8,462 bases of DNA, from NCBI GenBank assembly GCA_035642095.1, contig DASQTB010000021.1, positions 1 through 8,462 on the forward strand, given 5' to 3'. Shown here in pieces: positions 1 to 6,223 of the stretch. The notes beneath the pieces were generated by a model. That model ran no database searches. It was not told the DNA's origin and saw only the letters and a program-made list of their open reading frames with translations. The stretch's first letter is position 1. The number at the start of each line of letters is the position of its first letter. The translations under genes and the position numbers were made by a program. This DNA is from DASQTB01 sp035642095 (GTDB taxonomy: Bacteria; Actinomycetota; UBA4738; CALAEC01).

Positions 1-668
1 AGTCCCCCCGCCTCCGCCGATCGTTCCGCCGCCCGGGCCATCCGGCGAGCCGCCCCGGGGTCCCCCAGCAAGAAGGCCAGCCGGGCCCGACGGACGCTGA
101 CCGCGGCTGCCCCCGACAGCCGACGGCCCATCTCATCGTAGGCGGCTGCCGCCCTCGTGTAGTCGCCGAGCTCCAGCCTGGCGTCTCCGGCGATGGCCAG
201 GGCCCCCACGTCGTGGGGGTCGTCAGCCAGGAGCTCCTCGGCCAGCCGTTCCGCCCCCGTGAAGTCATGCGTGGTGAACCGGACCGAGGCCAGGAGCGCC
301 CTGGCCTCGGGGTCCTCCGGGTAGATGTCCAGGGCCCGGGAGAGGGCTTCCTCGGCCCGGGCGTAGGTGCCGACGTCACCGGTGAGCCGGCCCCGACTGA
401 GGTACAGCTCACCCAGGAAGGTGTAGTCGAGAGCCGACGCCTGGCGGCGGACCTGGTCCTCGTAGACCTCGATCAGCCGGTCGATCTCTCCCCGGGCGCC
501 CGCCCCCGGGGCCACCCCCGTGCCGCTCCCGCCGGCACCGGCGGCGACCTCGGCCACCTCATCGACCGTGACCGGGCGGAGCGACTCCGATGGACCGTCG
601 GCCCGGACGATGTAGGTCGCCCCGACCACCAGGCCCACGATCCCGATCAACGCCGTCGTCCGTTGCAT
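1..668 (-). CDS. Membrane-anchored TPR protein (3' end beyond window)
   Basis: The frame is open from an ATG at 668 to the window edge, giving 222 complete codons; the C-terminus is missing. A hydrophobic segment at residues 5-21 (TALIGIVGLVVGATYIV) follows a short basic start, so it is an uncleaved anchor or a signal peptide. A Gly/Ala-rich linker (about 43-60) leads into helical repeats: about 63-85, 98-120 (ARAEEALSRALDIYPEDPEA, a clear TPR consensus), 134-152 (FTGAERLAEELLADDP), 165-182 (ELGDYTRAAAAYDEM) and 190-215. TPR domains are protein-interaction scaffolds and no catalytic residue is visible. A GGAGGG ribosome site (673-678) sits 4 nt before the ATG. The gene follows the DUF4331 gene by 57 nt with only a hairpin between, so it is probably in the same transcript. 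It could act as an extracytoplasmic assembly factor for the DUF4331 protein; that is inference. Confidence 0.85.
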   Translation of the reverse strand, partial: MQRTTALIGIVGLVVGATYIVRADGPSESLRPVTVDEVAEVAAGAGGSGTGVAPGAGARGEIDRLIEVYEDQVRRQASALDYTFLGELYLSRGRLTGDVGTYARAEEALSRALDIYPEDPEARALLASVRFTTHDFTGAERLAEELLADDPHDVGALAIAGDARLELGDYTRAAAAYDEMGRRLSGAAAVSVRRARLAFLLGDPGAARRMARAAERSAEAGG

Positions 669-684
669 CCGGCCCTCCGGAGGT

Positions 685-714
685 GGTGGGGGCGGCGCGG
701 GGGCCGCCCCCACC
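685..714 (-). other. Perfect GC-rich hairpin between DUF4331 and TPR genes
   Basis: GGTGGGGGCGGC (685-696) and GCCGCCCCCACC (703-714) form a perfect 12-bp stem with a 6-nt loop. It lies between the DUF4331 stop (726) and the TPR ribosome site (673-678). No U-tract follows on the minus strand. It could be a partial terminator, or an mRNA-stabilising element that makes the secreted upstream product more abundant than the TPR protein. Its role is inferred; the symmetry is directly visible. Confidence 0.6.
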
Positions 715-725
715 TCCCGTCTCTG

Positions 726-1817
726 CTAGTGCGGCGCTCCCACGTAGGGGAACTTCGCCAGGTAATCCGTGTGCGGACCGACGCAGTCGCTGGGGATCGC
801 CCCCATCGCGTCCCGGCCCGGGAACGGGAAGCCCCCGGTGGTGATGTTGAGCTCGGCGTCGATCACGTCGTCGTCGAGCGCCCGGCCGTTCAGCGGGCCG
901 GCCGCCGGCGTCGAAGTGTCGTACGTCACGACGTCGGGCAGCAGCACCATCCTCAGGGTGTCCAGCTGCGACCCCGAGTAGGCCCCCTCGCTGTCCAGCG
1001 CCGAGAACAAGGCCAGCACGGCCTCGACGTTGTCACCGAACCCCGCGTCGTCGTCCCGCGGCCTGCTCGCGTTGAACACGTTCTTGTCGTTGCCCGAGTT
1101 GAAGACGGTATTGATGGCGGGACGGCCCATCCGGTCGATCTGTCCGGCCGCCCCGATCGTCGTCCCCCACACGCCGATGTCCGTGCCGAGCCTGGCATCG
1201 GCCTGCTCCAGGACGATGGCGTTCGTGTTGAGCGCGGCGAAGAAGTCCACTCCCTTGCCGCCCGGCTGGTCGCAGAAGCTCCGGTTCTGGGGCTGGCCCA
1301 GCACGTCGTCTCGGAACGCGGCCAGGTCGAAGAAGAACGGGTCCGACCGGAGCCCGGCGAAGACCTTCACCCCGCCCTTCGCCTTCTCCGTCCTCCCTGT
1401 GACGCCCTCGGCGATCGTCTTGCCCTTCCCCGACAGCGTCCTGGCCTTCTCTCCCCTGTAGCGGGTGAGGGTCCAGTCCTGATTCCTCCTCTGACCGGAG
1501 AACCGCATGACGTACGCGAGGTCCTGGATCGCGTCTCCGGTGATGTCGACGTTGATGACGTACCTGATGTTGGTGGCGTACGTCCGCGGCGAGATCGCCC
1601 CCGCCGCGGGATGGGTGGTCATGGCGATCACCGTCCGACCGGCGTCCGCGCCCTCGAACACGTAGACGTCGTTGATGTCGGCGGCGCTCTGCCCTTCCGG
1701 CGAAGTCAGCCCCGGGGCGTCGAGATGGTCGGCGCCCCGAACGAGCATCGGGGCGGTCCCCAGGGCCAGCATTGCGGCCACCACTCCGACCGCAGCGAGT
1801 GTCCTCCTGGTCCCCAC
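726..1817 (-). CDS. Secreted DUF4331 family protein
   Basis: This is a 363-residue exported protein of the DUF4331 family, whose biochemical role is not established. I chose a GTG start at 1817 because GAGGAGGAAG (1819-1828) lies directly before it and the product then begins with a clean signal peptide: basic MGTRR, hydrophobic 7-19, and probable cleavage near APMLVRGA (22-29). The longer reading from TTG at 1874 adds 19 Arg-rich residues that would spoil the signal. Family hallmarks are ADHLDAP right after the signal (29-35), SAADINDVYVF (44-54), SDPFFFDLAAF (158-168), QIDRMGRPAINTVF (226-239) and the end FPYVGAPH. Two cysteines (182 and 345) could pair outside the cell. The gene lies 233 bp after the anti-sigma gene with its own ECF-like promoter candidate, so it is a likely target of the neighbouring sigma factor. 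Confidence 0.9.
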   Translation of the reverse strand: MGTRRTLAAVGVVAAMLALGTAPMLVRGADHLDAPGLTSPEGQSAADINDVYVFEGADAGRTVIAMTTHPAAGAISPRTYATNIRYVINVDITGDAIQDLAYVMRFSGQRRNQDWTLTRYRGEKARTLSGKGKTIAEGVTGRTEKAKGGVKVFAGLRSDPFFFDLAAFRDDVLGQPQNRSFCDQPGGKGVDFFAALNTNAIVLEQADARLGTDIGVWGTTIGAAGQIDRMGRPAINTVFNSGNDKNVFNASRPRDDDAGFGDNVEAVLALFSALDSEGAYSGSQLDTLRMVLLPDVVTYDTSTPAAGPLNGRALDDDVIDAELNITTGGFPFPGRDAMGAIPSDCVGPHTDYLAKFPYVGAPH

Positions 1818-1996
1818 GCTTCCTCCTCGTCGTTTCGGGTCGGCACCGGGTCTCCGCGACGCTTGCCGGGCCAACCACCATCATCCGAAGATCAGCCGTG
1901 TGCTCGACGCCGTGACTCCGGCGCGTCGAGCCGGTGGATCCGCACGCGGACCCTCCGCGACGACGGCACCATCACCTCCCCTCCGTTCCGGCCACG

Positions 1997-2024
1997 GATT
2001 CGCAGCACCGGCAGGGTCGGATTA
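1997..2024 (-). promoter_or_regulatory. Candidate ECF (SigK-like) promoter for the DUF4331 gene
   Basis: On the minus strand TAATCC (2024-2019) and CGAATC (2002-1997) are separated by 16 nt. The same ATCC-N16-CGAA form is found before the sigma operon at 3422-3395. It resembles the CCATCC / CGAAT type of element I recall for mycobacterial SigK promoters. Transcription would start near 1990, leaving a leader of about 170 nt before the GTG start. Two sites are too few to prove the motif. Confidence 0.4.
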
Positions 2025-2050
2025 GTTCCGTGCCGAAACGGCCGGCGGCT

Positions 2051-2731
2051 TTAGAACTGGAGCGGAGCCTGGTAGAGCGGCGCGGTCGAGGGGCGAGACG
2101 GACAGGTCTCCGGTTCGACCGTCACGGCCAGGGCATCGCTGCCCGAGAGGTCCGCCTCGAACCGGGCCACCACGACGTCTCCCCGCGGCTCGACGCACAC
2201 GCTCCGGACGGGGGTCCGGCCCCGGATCGCCCAGAGCTCGTAGACGCGGCCCTCGGCGAGGGCGGGCAGATCCGATCCGACCAGGAACCCCTCGCCGGGC
2301 GCGACCGCCGCACCGAGGTTGCCCGAGGGCCCCTGGAACCGCACGACCCGGACATCCGGTCGGGCCAGGAACCGGGCCAGCTCGGTGACGTCGGCATCCG
2401 GGCGCGGCGCCAGGAGATACCCACCCACCGCCCCGACGGCCAGCAGCGCGGCCGCGGCGGCTCCGACGAGCGCGGCCCGCAGCCCCCGGACGCGGCCGGG
2501 CCGCTCGGCCCGAAGGACCCCCTCGGCCATGCCCTCCCGGACGGGAGTGGGATCGAGGGCGAAGGCCAGCCGCCCGGCCACATCTCCGTAGGCGCGCCGG
2601 AGTCGGCGGCACTCCGCGCACTCGGGGCCGTGCTCGGCGAGCAGCCGGGATAGCGCCTCGGCGTCGTCGGCGTCGAGCGCGTCCAGGGCCTCGGCGGCCA
2701 GCAGCTCCTCGATGCTCTCGTGGCTCTTCAT
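2051..2731 (-). CDS. RskA-like transmembrane anti-sigma factor
   Basis: This 226-residue protein is the likely membrane-bound inhibitor of the sigma factor encoded just before it. The N-terminal cytoplasmic domain (1-60) has the zinc-associated anti-sigma signature H-x3-C-x2-C (H34, C38, C41). One membrane helix spans about 85-107 (rich in Ala, Leu, Val, Gly). The extracytoplasmic C-terminal domain (about 115-210) carries VYELWAIRG (163-171), a hallmark of the anti-sigma-K factor RskA family. The start codon overlaps the sigma stop codon in an ATGA (2728-2731), so translation is coupled and the two proteins should be made in matched amounts. In this family the signal normally releases sigma by stepwise proteolysis of the anti-sigma factor; no protease gene is present in this window. 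Confidence 0.88.
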   Translation of the reverse strand: MKSHESIEELLAAEALDALDADDAEALSRLLAEHGPECAECRRLRRAYGDVAGRLAFALDPTPVREGMAEGVLRAERPGRVRGLRAALVGAAAAALLAVGAVGGYLLAPRPDADVTELARFLARPDVRVVRFQGPSGNLGAAVAPGEGFLVGSDLPALAEGRVYELWAIRGRTPVRSVCVEPRGDVVVARFEADLSGSDALAVTVEPETCPSRPSTAPLYQAPLQF

Positions 2732-3300
2732 CGCTCCATCGCCCCCAGGGCCGCCCGCATCCGCCGCATGGCCAGGAGAACCCGCGACTTCACGGTCCCC
2801 AGCGGCAGTCCCATCCGCTCAGCGACCTGCGACTGGGTCAGGCCCTCGAAGTAGAGGAGCTCGATGACCTGCCGCTGCTCGGTCGGGAGGTCCGCGAGGG
2901 CCGCTCGAACCGCGGCGCGCTCCTCGGGGACCCCGACGGCGTGAACCGCCTGTTCAGCGGGATCCTCGGGGACCGGGTCGGGCAGCGCCCCCTCCGTCCG
3001 TCGGCGGTGGGCCTCCTCCCGTCGCACCAGGTCGACCGCGCGATGGTGGACGGTCGACATCAACCACGCCCGGACCGAGCCGCGGTCTCGCTCGTATCCC
3101 TGCGGATGCCTCCACAGGGCCAGGAAGGCTTCCTGCACGGTCTCGTCGGCGAGGAAGGGGCGGCGGAGGATCCGGAGGGCCAGCGCCCTGGCCGTGGGAG
3201 CGTACTTGCCGAACAGCTCTCGGAACGCGTCCTCCTGGCCGCGCGAGACCCTCCGGAGCAGGTCCCGGTCTCTGGCGTCCTGAAGGTCAGCGGCATTCAT
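2728..3300 (-). CDS. ECF RNA polymerase sigma factor (SigK-like)
   Basis: This is a 190-residue sigma-70 family factor of the extracytoplasmic-function class. Region 2 spans about 24-95: DAFRELFGKYAPTARALAL, the core-binding stretch ADETVQEAFLALWRH (51-65), and RAWLMSTVHHRAVDLVRRE (77-95) for -10 recognition. Region 4 (about 130-185) has LPTEQRQVIELLYFEGLTQS and the helix-turn-helix QVAERMGLPLGTVKSRV, which reads the -35 element. I chose ATG at 3300 because the protein then begins as ECF factors usually do. A GTG at 3384 (28 residues longer) is in frame, but it has no ribosome site and would lie almost at the predicted transcription start; ATG 3321 is a third option. The SigK assignment rests on the RskA-like partner, not on the sigma sequence alone. 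Confidence 0.9.
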   Translation of the reverse strand: MNAADLQDARDRDLLRRVSRGQEDAFRELFGKYAPTARALALRILRRPFLADETVQEAFLALWRHPQGYERDRGSVRAWLMSTVHHRAVDLVRREEAHRRRTEGALPDPVPEDPAEQAVHAVGVPEERAAVRAALADLPTEQRQVIELLYFEGLTQSQVAERMGLPLGTVKSRVLLAMRRMRAALGAMER

Positions 3301-3394
3301 GGGTTCCCGGCGCGCCAGCATCGCATGCTGGGAAGGCTGGAGGGCCGCCTCGGGGCGGGCAGGCAGGACTCCGGGTGCGTTCACGGCTCATGGG

Positions 3395-3422
3395 TGTTCG
3401 CGCACCGGGTGCCCCCGGATCA
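3395..3422 (-). promoter_or_regulatory. Candidate autoregulated ECF promoter for the sigma/anti-sigma operon
   Basis: On the minus strand TGATCC (3422-3417) and CGAACA (3400-3395) are 16 nt apart, the same spacing and near-identical cores as the element before the DUF4331 gene. Transcription would begin around 3388, which supports the sigma start at 3300 rather than GTG 3384. Autoregulation is common for ECF sigma factors. The call rests on pattern matching only. Confidence 0.4.
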
Positions 3423-3437
3423 GTGGTCGCGGCTCGC

Positions 3438-3450
3438 CCGTCTCAGACGG
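3438..3450. promoter_or_regulatory. Short perfect palindrome upstream of the sigma promoter
   Basis: CCGTCT-C-AGACGG is a perfect 6-bp inverted repeat around one central base, about 16 bp upstream of the candidate -35 element. It could be an operator half-site pair, but symmetry of this length also arises by chance in GC-rich DNA. Confidence 0.2.
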
Positions 3451-3648
3451 AGACCCCGCCGATGCCCAGCCCGTCCGTTGCGGAGTCGGCCACCGAGCGG
3501 GCACCGCCAGTGACCATGACCGTGCGCACCCGGTTCGTTCACCTCCACGAGCGTCCCGATTCATCAGGTTTTGACGCGAAGGACGGCGATCCGACGTGCA
3601 GATCGGAGATGTGGGCGATCGTGACAACGCGGGAAGGCTAGCCGGACA

Positions 3649-4317
3649 TCACGAAACCCGGGCTTCCAGCCGGTATCCCATTCCCCGCACCGTGGTGATG
3701 CGTCCCTCTCCGAGCTTCTTCCGGAGGTAGCCGACGTACACGTCGACCACGTTCGATCCGGGATCGTAGTCGTAGCCCCACACATGGGACAGGAGCTGCT
3801 CCCGAGACAGGACCTGACCGGGGTGTCGGAAGAACGTCTCGGCCAGGGCGAACTCCCGGGCCGTGAGCTCAACGCCTCGATCCGCCACGGTGACCCGACG
3901 CGTTCTGAGGTCCAGGGCGGCGTCGCCCGCTCGAAGGACCGTGGGCTCGGGCGCCCGCTGGTCGCGGAGGCGCAACCTGACACGGGCCAGCAGCTCCTCG
4001 AAGCGAAACGGCTTGGGGACGTAGTCGTCGGCACCCGACTCGAGGCCTCTGACGGTGTCCGTCACCCCGTCGCGGGCCGTGAGGATGATGACGGGTGTAC
4101 GGGAGTCGGTCTCCCGGAGGTCGCTCAGGACCTCCATCCCGTCACGGTCCGGGAGGCCGAGGTCCAGGATGACCAGGTCGAACCCTCCGCTCCGGGCCCG
4201 CTCCAGCCCCACCCGGGCGTCCCCCGCCACAGACGTGACGAACCCGTTCGCCCTCAGTCCCTTCTCCAGGAACGAGGTGATCCGGGCCTCGTCCTCCACG
4301 ATCAGGATGCGGTTCAT
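3649..4317 (-). CDS. OmpR/PhoB-family response regulator
   Basis: This is a 222-residue DNA-binding response regulator. The receiver domain (1-118) has the acidic pocket E8/D9, phospho-acceptor D52 in LVILDLGLPDRDG, T80 in VIILTARD and K102 in YVPKPF. The C-terminal winged helix (about 127-220) has LTAREFALAETFFRHPGQVL, SREQLLSHVWG, the recognition helix region NVVDVYVGYLRKKLG and the closing hairpin TTVRGMGYRLE. ATG 4317 starts the receiver exactly; the longer open frame upstream is the kinase gene read in another frame. It overlaps the kinase stop codon by ATGA (4314-4317). OmpR-type regulators bind as tandem dimers to direct repeats about 11 bp apart, and three such arrays occur in this window (6124-6156, 6794-6837, 8153-8196). 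I infer that this protein is their ligand and controls its own operon. Confidence 0.95.
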   Translation of the reverse strand: MNRILIVEDEARITSFLEKGLRANGFVTSVAGDARVGLERARSGGFDLVILDLGLPDRDGMEVLSDLRETDSRTPVIILTARDGVTDTVRGLESGADDYVPKPFRFEELLARVRLRLRDQRAPEPTVLRAGDAALDLRTRRVTVADRGVELTAREFALAETFFRHPGQVLSREQLLSHVWGYDYDPGSNVVDVYVGYLRKKLGEGRITTVRGMGYRLEARVS

Positions 4318-5774
4318 CCCATACGCTCCGGCTGGTCGGCAGGGATCACGATGCTGAACGTCGAGCCCGCCCCCGGACTGCTGTCCAGCTCGATGCGTCC
4401 GTGGTGGGCCTCGGCGATGGCCTTGACGATGGCCAGTCCGATCCCGGCACCCTCGGAGCGACGGGTCCGACCACCCCGGGAGAACCGCCGGAACACCTGC
4501 TCCCGCTGATCCGGCGGGATGCCGGGACCGGAGTCCCGGACCCACAACCTGGCCTCCCCGTCGACCACCGTCGATCCGAGCCCGATCATGCCTCCGTCCT
4601 CGGTGTGCTGGGCGGCGTTCTGGGCCAGCTGCATCATGGCCTGGGTCAGGCGCTGCCGGTCGGCCACCACGATCCCCCGGCCGGTCTGTTCCAGGCGCCA
4701 GTCCCGCGAGGCGATGGCGGCCGCCTTGGCGTGGATCTCCCCGGTGAGGACCTCGACGTCCACCGTGTCCAGATCCAGGAAATCGGGTTGCTCTGCCTTT
4801 GCCAGAACCAGCAGGTCGTTCACGATCCGCTGCATCCGTTCGAGCTCGTCCATCACCAATGCCAGCGTTCGCCGCCGCTCCTCGGGATCGTCCTCCAGGA
4901 GCTCCAGGTGGCCCCGGATGATCGTGATCGGGGTGCGGAGCTCGTGGCCGGCGTCGTCGACGAACTTGCGCTGGGTGGCGAACGCCTCCTCCAGCCGGTC
5001 GAGCATCTCGTTGAACGTAGTGGCCAGGGCGCCCACCTCGTCGCGTCCGGTGACCTCGATCCGCCGGATCAGGTCACCCTCGGAGATCGACTGCGCCGTG
5101 CCGGTGACCAGGCGCACCGGGCGGAGCACGCCTTCGGCGACCCTCCAGGCCAGGAGAGAGCCGACGAGCAGCGTGACCACACCGACACCGATTGCGCCCC
5201 ACATCGCCGGATCGATCTGATCCAGCTCGAGATCTCGGAAGAACGCGGCCACGAACACTCCGCGGACCTCGCCGCCGCTTCGGAGCGGAACGGCCAAGTA
5301 GTCGATCGATCCAGCGGGCGACTCGGTGATCCGTCCACGCTCGGGCTCGGTCAGGCTTCCCCACCGGGCGATCAGATCCGGGTCCTGATCGAGCCGATAA
5401 GCCGGCGTGACCACACGAGGGCTGCGTAGATGCGCCTGGCCTTCGAGGAACGTCAGGTACACCTCGTTTCGCGCTGGGATATTTCGTCGCAGGAACACCT
5501 CGAAGATCCGCCGAACGTCCCCGCGGAACCGTTCGCCGGTCTCGGGGTCGCGCCCCCTGGCCAGCCGTCGGACCTCGTCGGTCTCCTGCACCAGGGCCGC
5601 GTCGATGCGGGAGTCGACCTCCACAGTGAGGATCCTCCGGAGGACCAGAACCGAGGCCACGGTGGCCAAGGTCATCAGGACCACGTACCAGACGAGGATC
5701 CGAGACCGGACGCCCCACGGGAACCGGCTCGGAGGGCCTCCGGGCTCAAGTGCTGTCGTCCGCTTCGGCTGCAT
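4314..5774 (-). CDS. Membrane sensor histidine kinase
   Basis: This is a 486-residue two-component sensor. The order is TM1 (about 25-46, RILVWYVVLMTLATVASVLV), an extracytoplasmic sensor region (about 47-191) without Cys and with few His, TM2 (about 192-213), HAMP (about 214-266), dimerisation/phospho-acceptor helix with H277 in DDAGHELRTP, and an ATPase domain with N-box QLAQNAAQH (N386), G1 DSGPGI (414-419), F-box FRRFSRG and G2 GAGIGLAIV (442-450). All catalytic motifs are intact. ATG 5774 is chosen because it leaves a short basic N-terminus before TM1; its ribosome site is weak. The frame is open to 5984, but that extension reads through the upstream Asp-rich gene. The start overlaps the end of that gene by 29 nt, so the two are probably co-transcribed and coupled. 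Kinase-before-regulator order is the less usual one. The stimulus cannot be read from sequence. Confidence 0.93.
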   Translation of the reverse strand: MQPKRTTALEPGGPPSRFPWGVRSRILVWYVVLMTLATVASVLVLRRILTVEVDSRIDAALVQETDEVRRLARGRDPETGERFRGDVRRIFEVFLRRNIPARNEVYLTFLEGQAHLRSPRVVTPAYRLDQDPDLIARWGSLTEPERGRITESPAGSIDYLAVPLRSGGEVRGVFVAAFFRDLELDQIDPAMWGAIGVGVVTLLVGSLLAWRVAEGVLRPVRLVTGTAQSISEGDLIRRIEVTGRDEVGALATTFNEMLDRLEEAFATQRKFVDDAGHELRTPITIIRGHLELLEDDPEERRRTLALVMDELERMQRIVNDLLVLAKAEQPDFLDLDTVDVEVLTGEIHAKAAAIASRDWRLEQTGRGIVVADRQRLTQAMMQLAQNAAQHTEDGGMIGLGSTVVDGEARLWVRDSGPGIPPDQREQVFRRFSRGGRTRRSEGAGIGLAIVKAIAEAHHGRIELDSSPGAGSTFSIVIPADQPERMG

Positions 5775-6096
5775 CGTCGTCGCCGTGGTCTTCCGGCTCG
5801 TCGTCGTCATCATCATCCCCGGTGCCGGCCGCCGCCGGGGGAGGTGGCGGAACGGGCCGCGCCCCCGGAGCCTGGCCGGAGCCGCCCGGAGCACCCCCCG
5901 ATCGTGTCTGTTCATTCCTCTTGCCGGGCCCCTGACGCCTGCCACCCGGCTGCTTGCCCGCCGACGGTTCGTCCTCGACCTCAATAGCCGGAACCGTCGA
6001 GGGTTCGGGCGAGCGGAGGGACGCGTAGAGGAATCCGGCCACCCCTCCGACCAGCAGCGCCAGCGAGGCGATCAGGGCCACATCTCTGCCGCGCAT
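5746..6096 (-). CDS. Small membrane-anchored protein with Pro-rich linker and poly-Asp tail
   Basis: This is a 116-residue protein of unknown function and no family I recognise. Residues 7-25 (ALIASLALLVGGVAGFLYA) form a signal anchor after MRGRD. A basic, Gly/Gln/Pro-rich stretch follows (about 47-80), then PVPPPPPAAA (81-90), then an acidic tail (94-114) with six consecutive Asp and about 15 acidic residues in all. The tail should lie outside the membrane and could bind cations, or interact with the sensor kinase. The gene is the first of the kinase/regulator operon and overlaps the kinase start. Its upstream array of 11-bp repeats (6124-6156) ends 27 nt before the ATG. A GTG at 6081 (residue 6) is an alternative start that would restore the 42-nt gap seen at the other two arrays. 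The ribosome site is weak for either. Confidence 0.7.
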   Translation of the reverse strand: MRGRDVALIASLALLVGGVAGFLYASLRSPEPSTVPAIEVEDEPSAGKQPGGRRQGPGKRNEQTRSGGAPGGSGQAPGARPVPPPPPAAAGTGDDDDDDEPEDHGDDDAAEADDST

Positions 6097-6123
6097 GGTC
6101 CCAGGGTCCCGCCCCGGTGCGTG

Positions 6124-6156
6124 ACGAAGGTAAGAGAAGGATGAGAACGTTCTTAG
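6124..6156 (-). promoter_or_regulatory. Array A: three 11-bp direct repeats, regulator binding site
   Basis: Read on the minus strand, the pentamers CTAAG (6156), CTCAT (6145) and CTTAC (6134) begin exactly 11 bp apart. This fits the half-sites of an OmpR/PhoB-family regulator. The first two repeats also create a perfect 10-bp palindrome AGAACGTTCT (6144-6153). It lies just upstream of the operon for the poly-Asp protein, sensor kinase and response regulator, so autoregulation is likely. No good -10 hexamer is visible at the position it occupies in arrays B and C. Confidence 0.65.
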
Positions 6157-6174
6157 GAGTCGTTCGCACGCGGC

Positions 6175-6202
6175 GAGGGGCGCCCCGTTCGGGACGCCCC
6201 TC
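6175..6202 (-). terminator. Hairpin terminator after the Asp/Gly/Asn/Thr repeat gene
   Basis: GAGGGGCGCCCCG (6175-6187) and CGGGACGCCCCTC (6190-6202) pair over 13 positions. As minus-strand RNA there is one G-U pair, and the innermost pair probably opens into a 4-nt loop. It starts 22 nt after the stop at 6224 and separates that gene from array A. There is no U-tract, as is common for terminators in very GC-rich bacteria. Confidence 0.65.
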
Positions 6203-6223
6203 TTCGCGGTGATCGGGCCGGTA

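Larger units (their letters stand above)
3301..3648. other. Intergenic region before the sigma operon
   Basis: No gene is supported in this stretch of about 350 bases. It holds the candidate ECF promoter (3395-3422) and a short palindrome (3438-3450), described separately, plus a probable 5' leader of about 90 nt down to the sigma ATG. The rest (about 3451-3648), directly downstream of the response-regulator stop, shows no strong hairpin terminator, no 11-bp CTNA array and no ORF with credible codon use. Open frames crossing it are shadows of neighbouring genes. Confidence 0.6.

Noticed and set aside
1818..1874. TTG start for the DUF4331 gene
   Set aside because: It would put 19 Arg-rich residues before a normal signal peptide, while the GTG at 1817 has a strong ribosome site directly before it.
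213..2054. 613-codon plus-strand open frame
   Set aside because: It runs antisense through the TPR and DUF4331 genes, its product is Arg/Gly/Pro-rich without domains, and long antisense frames are expected at this GC content.
4318..4545. 76-residue extension of the response regulator
   Set aside because: It lies inside the kinase gene in a different frame; the receiver domain begins exactly at ATG 4317.
5775..5984. 70-residue N-terminal extension of the sensor kinase
   Set aside because: It is the Asp-rich gene read in another frame, Arg-rich and without a ribosome site; the kinase is complete from 5774.
6144..6153. Palindrome AGAACGTTCT as a separate operator
   Set aside because: It is formed by the junction of repeats 1 and 2 of array A and is absent from arrays B and C, so the 11-bp repeat explains it better.
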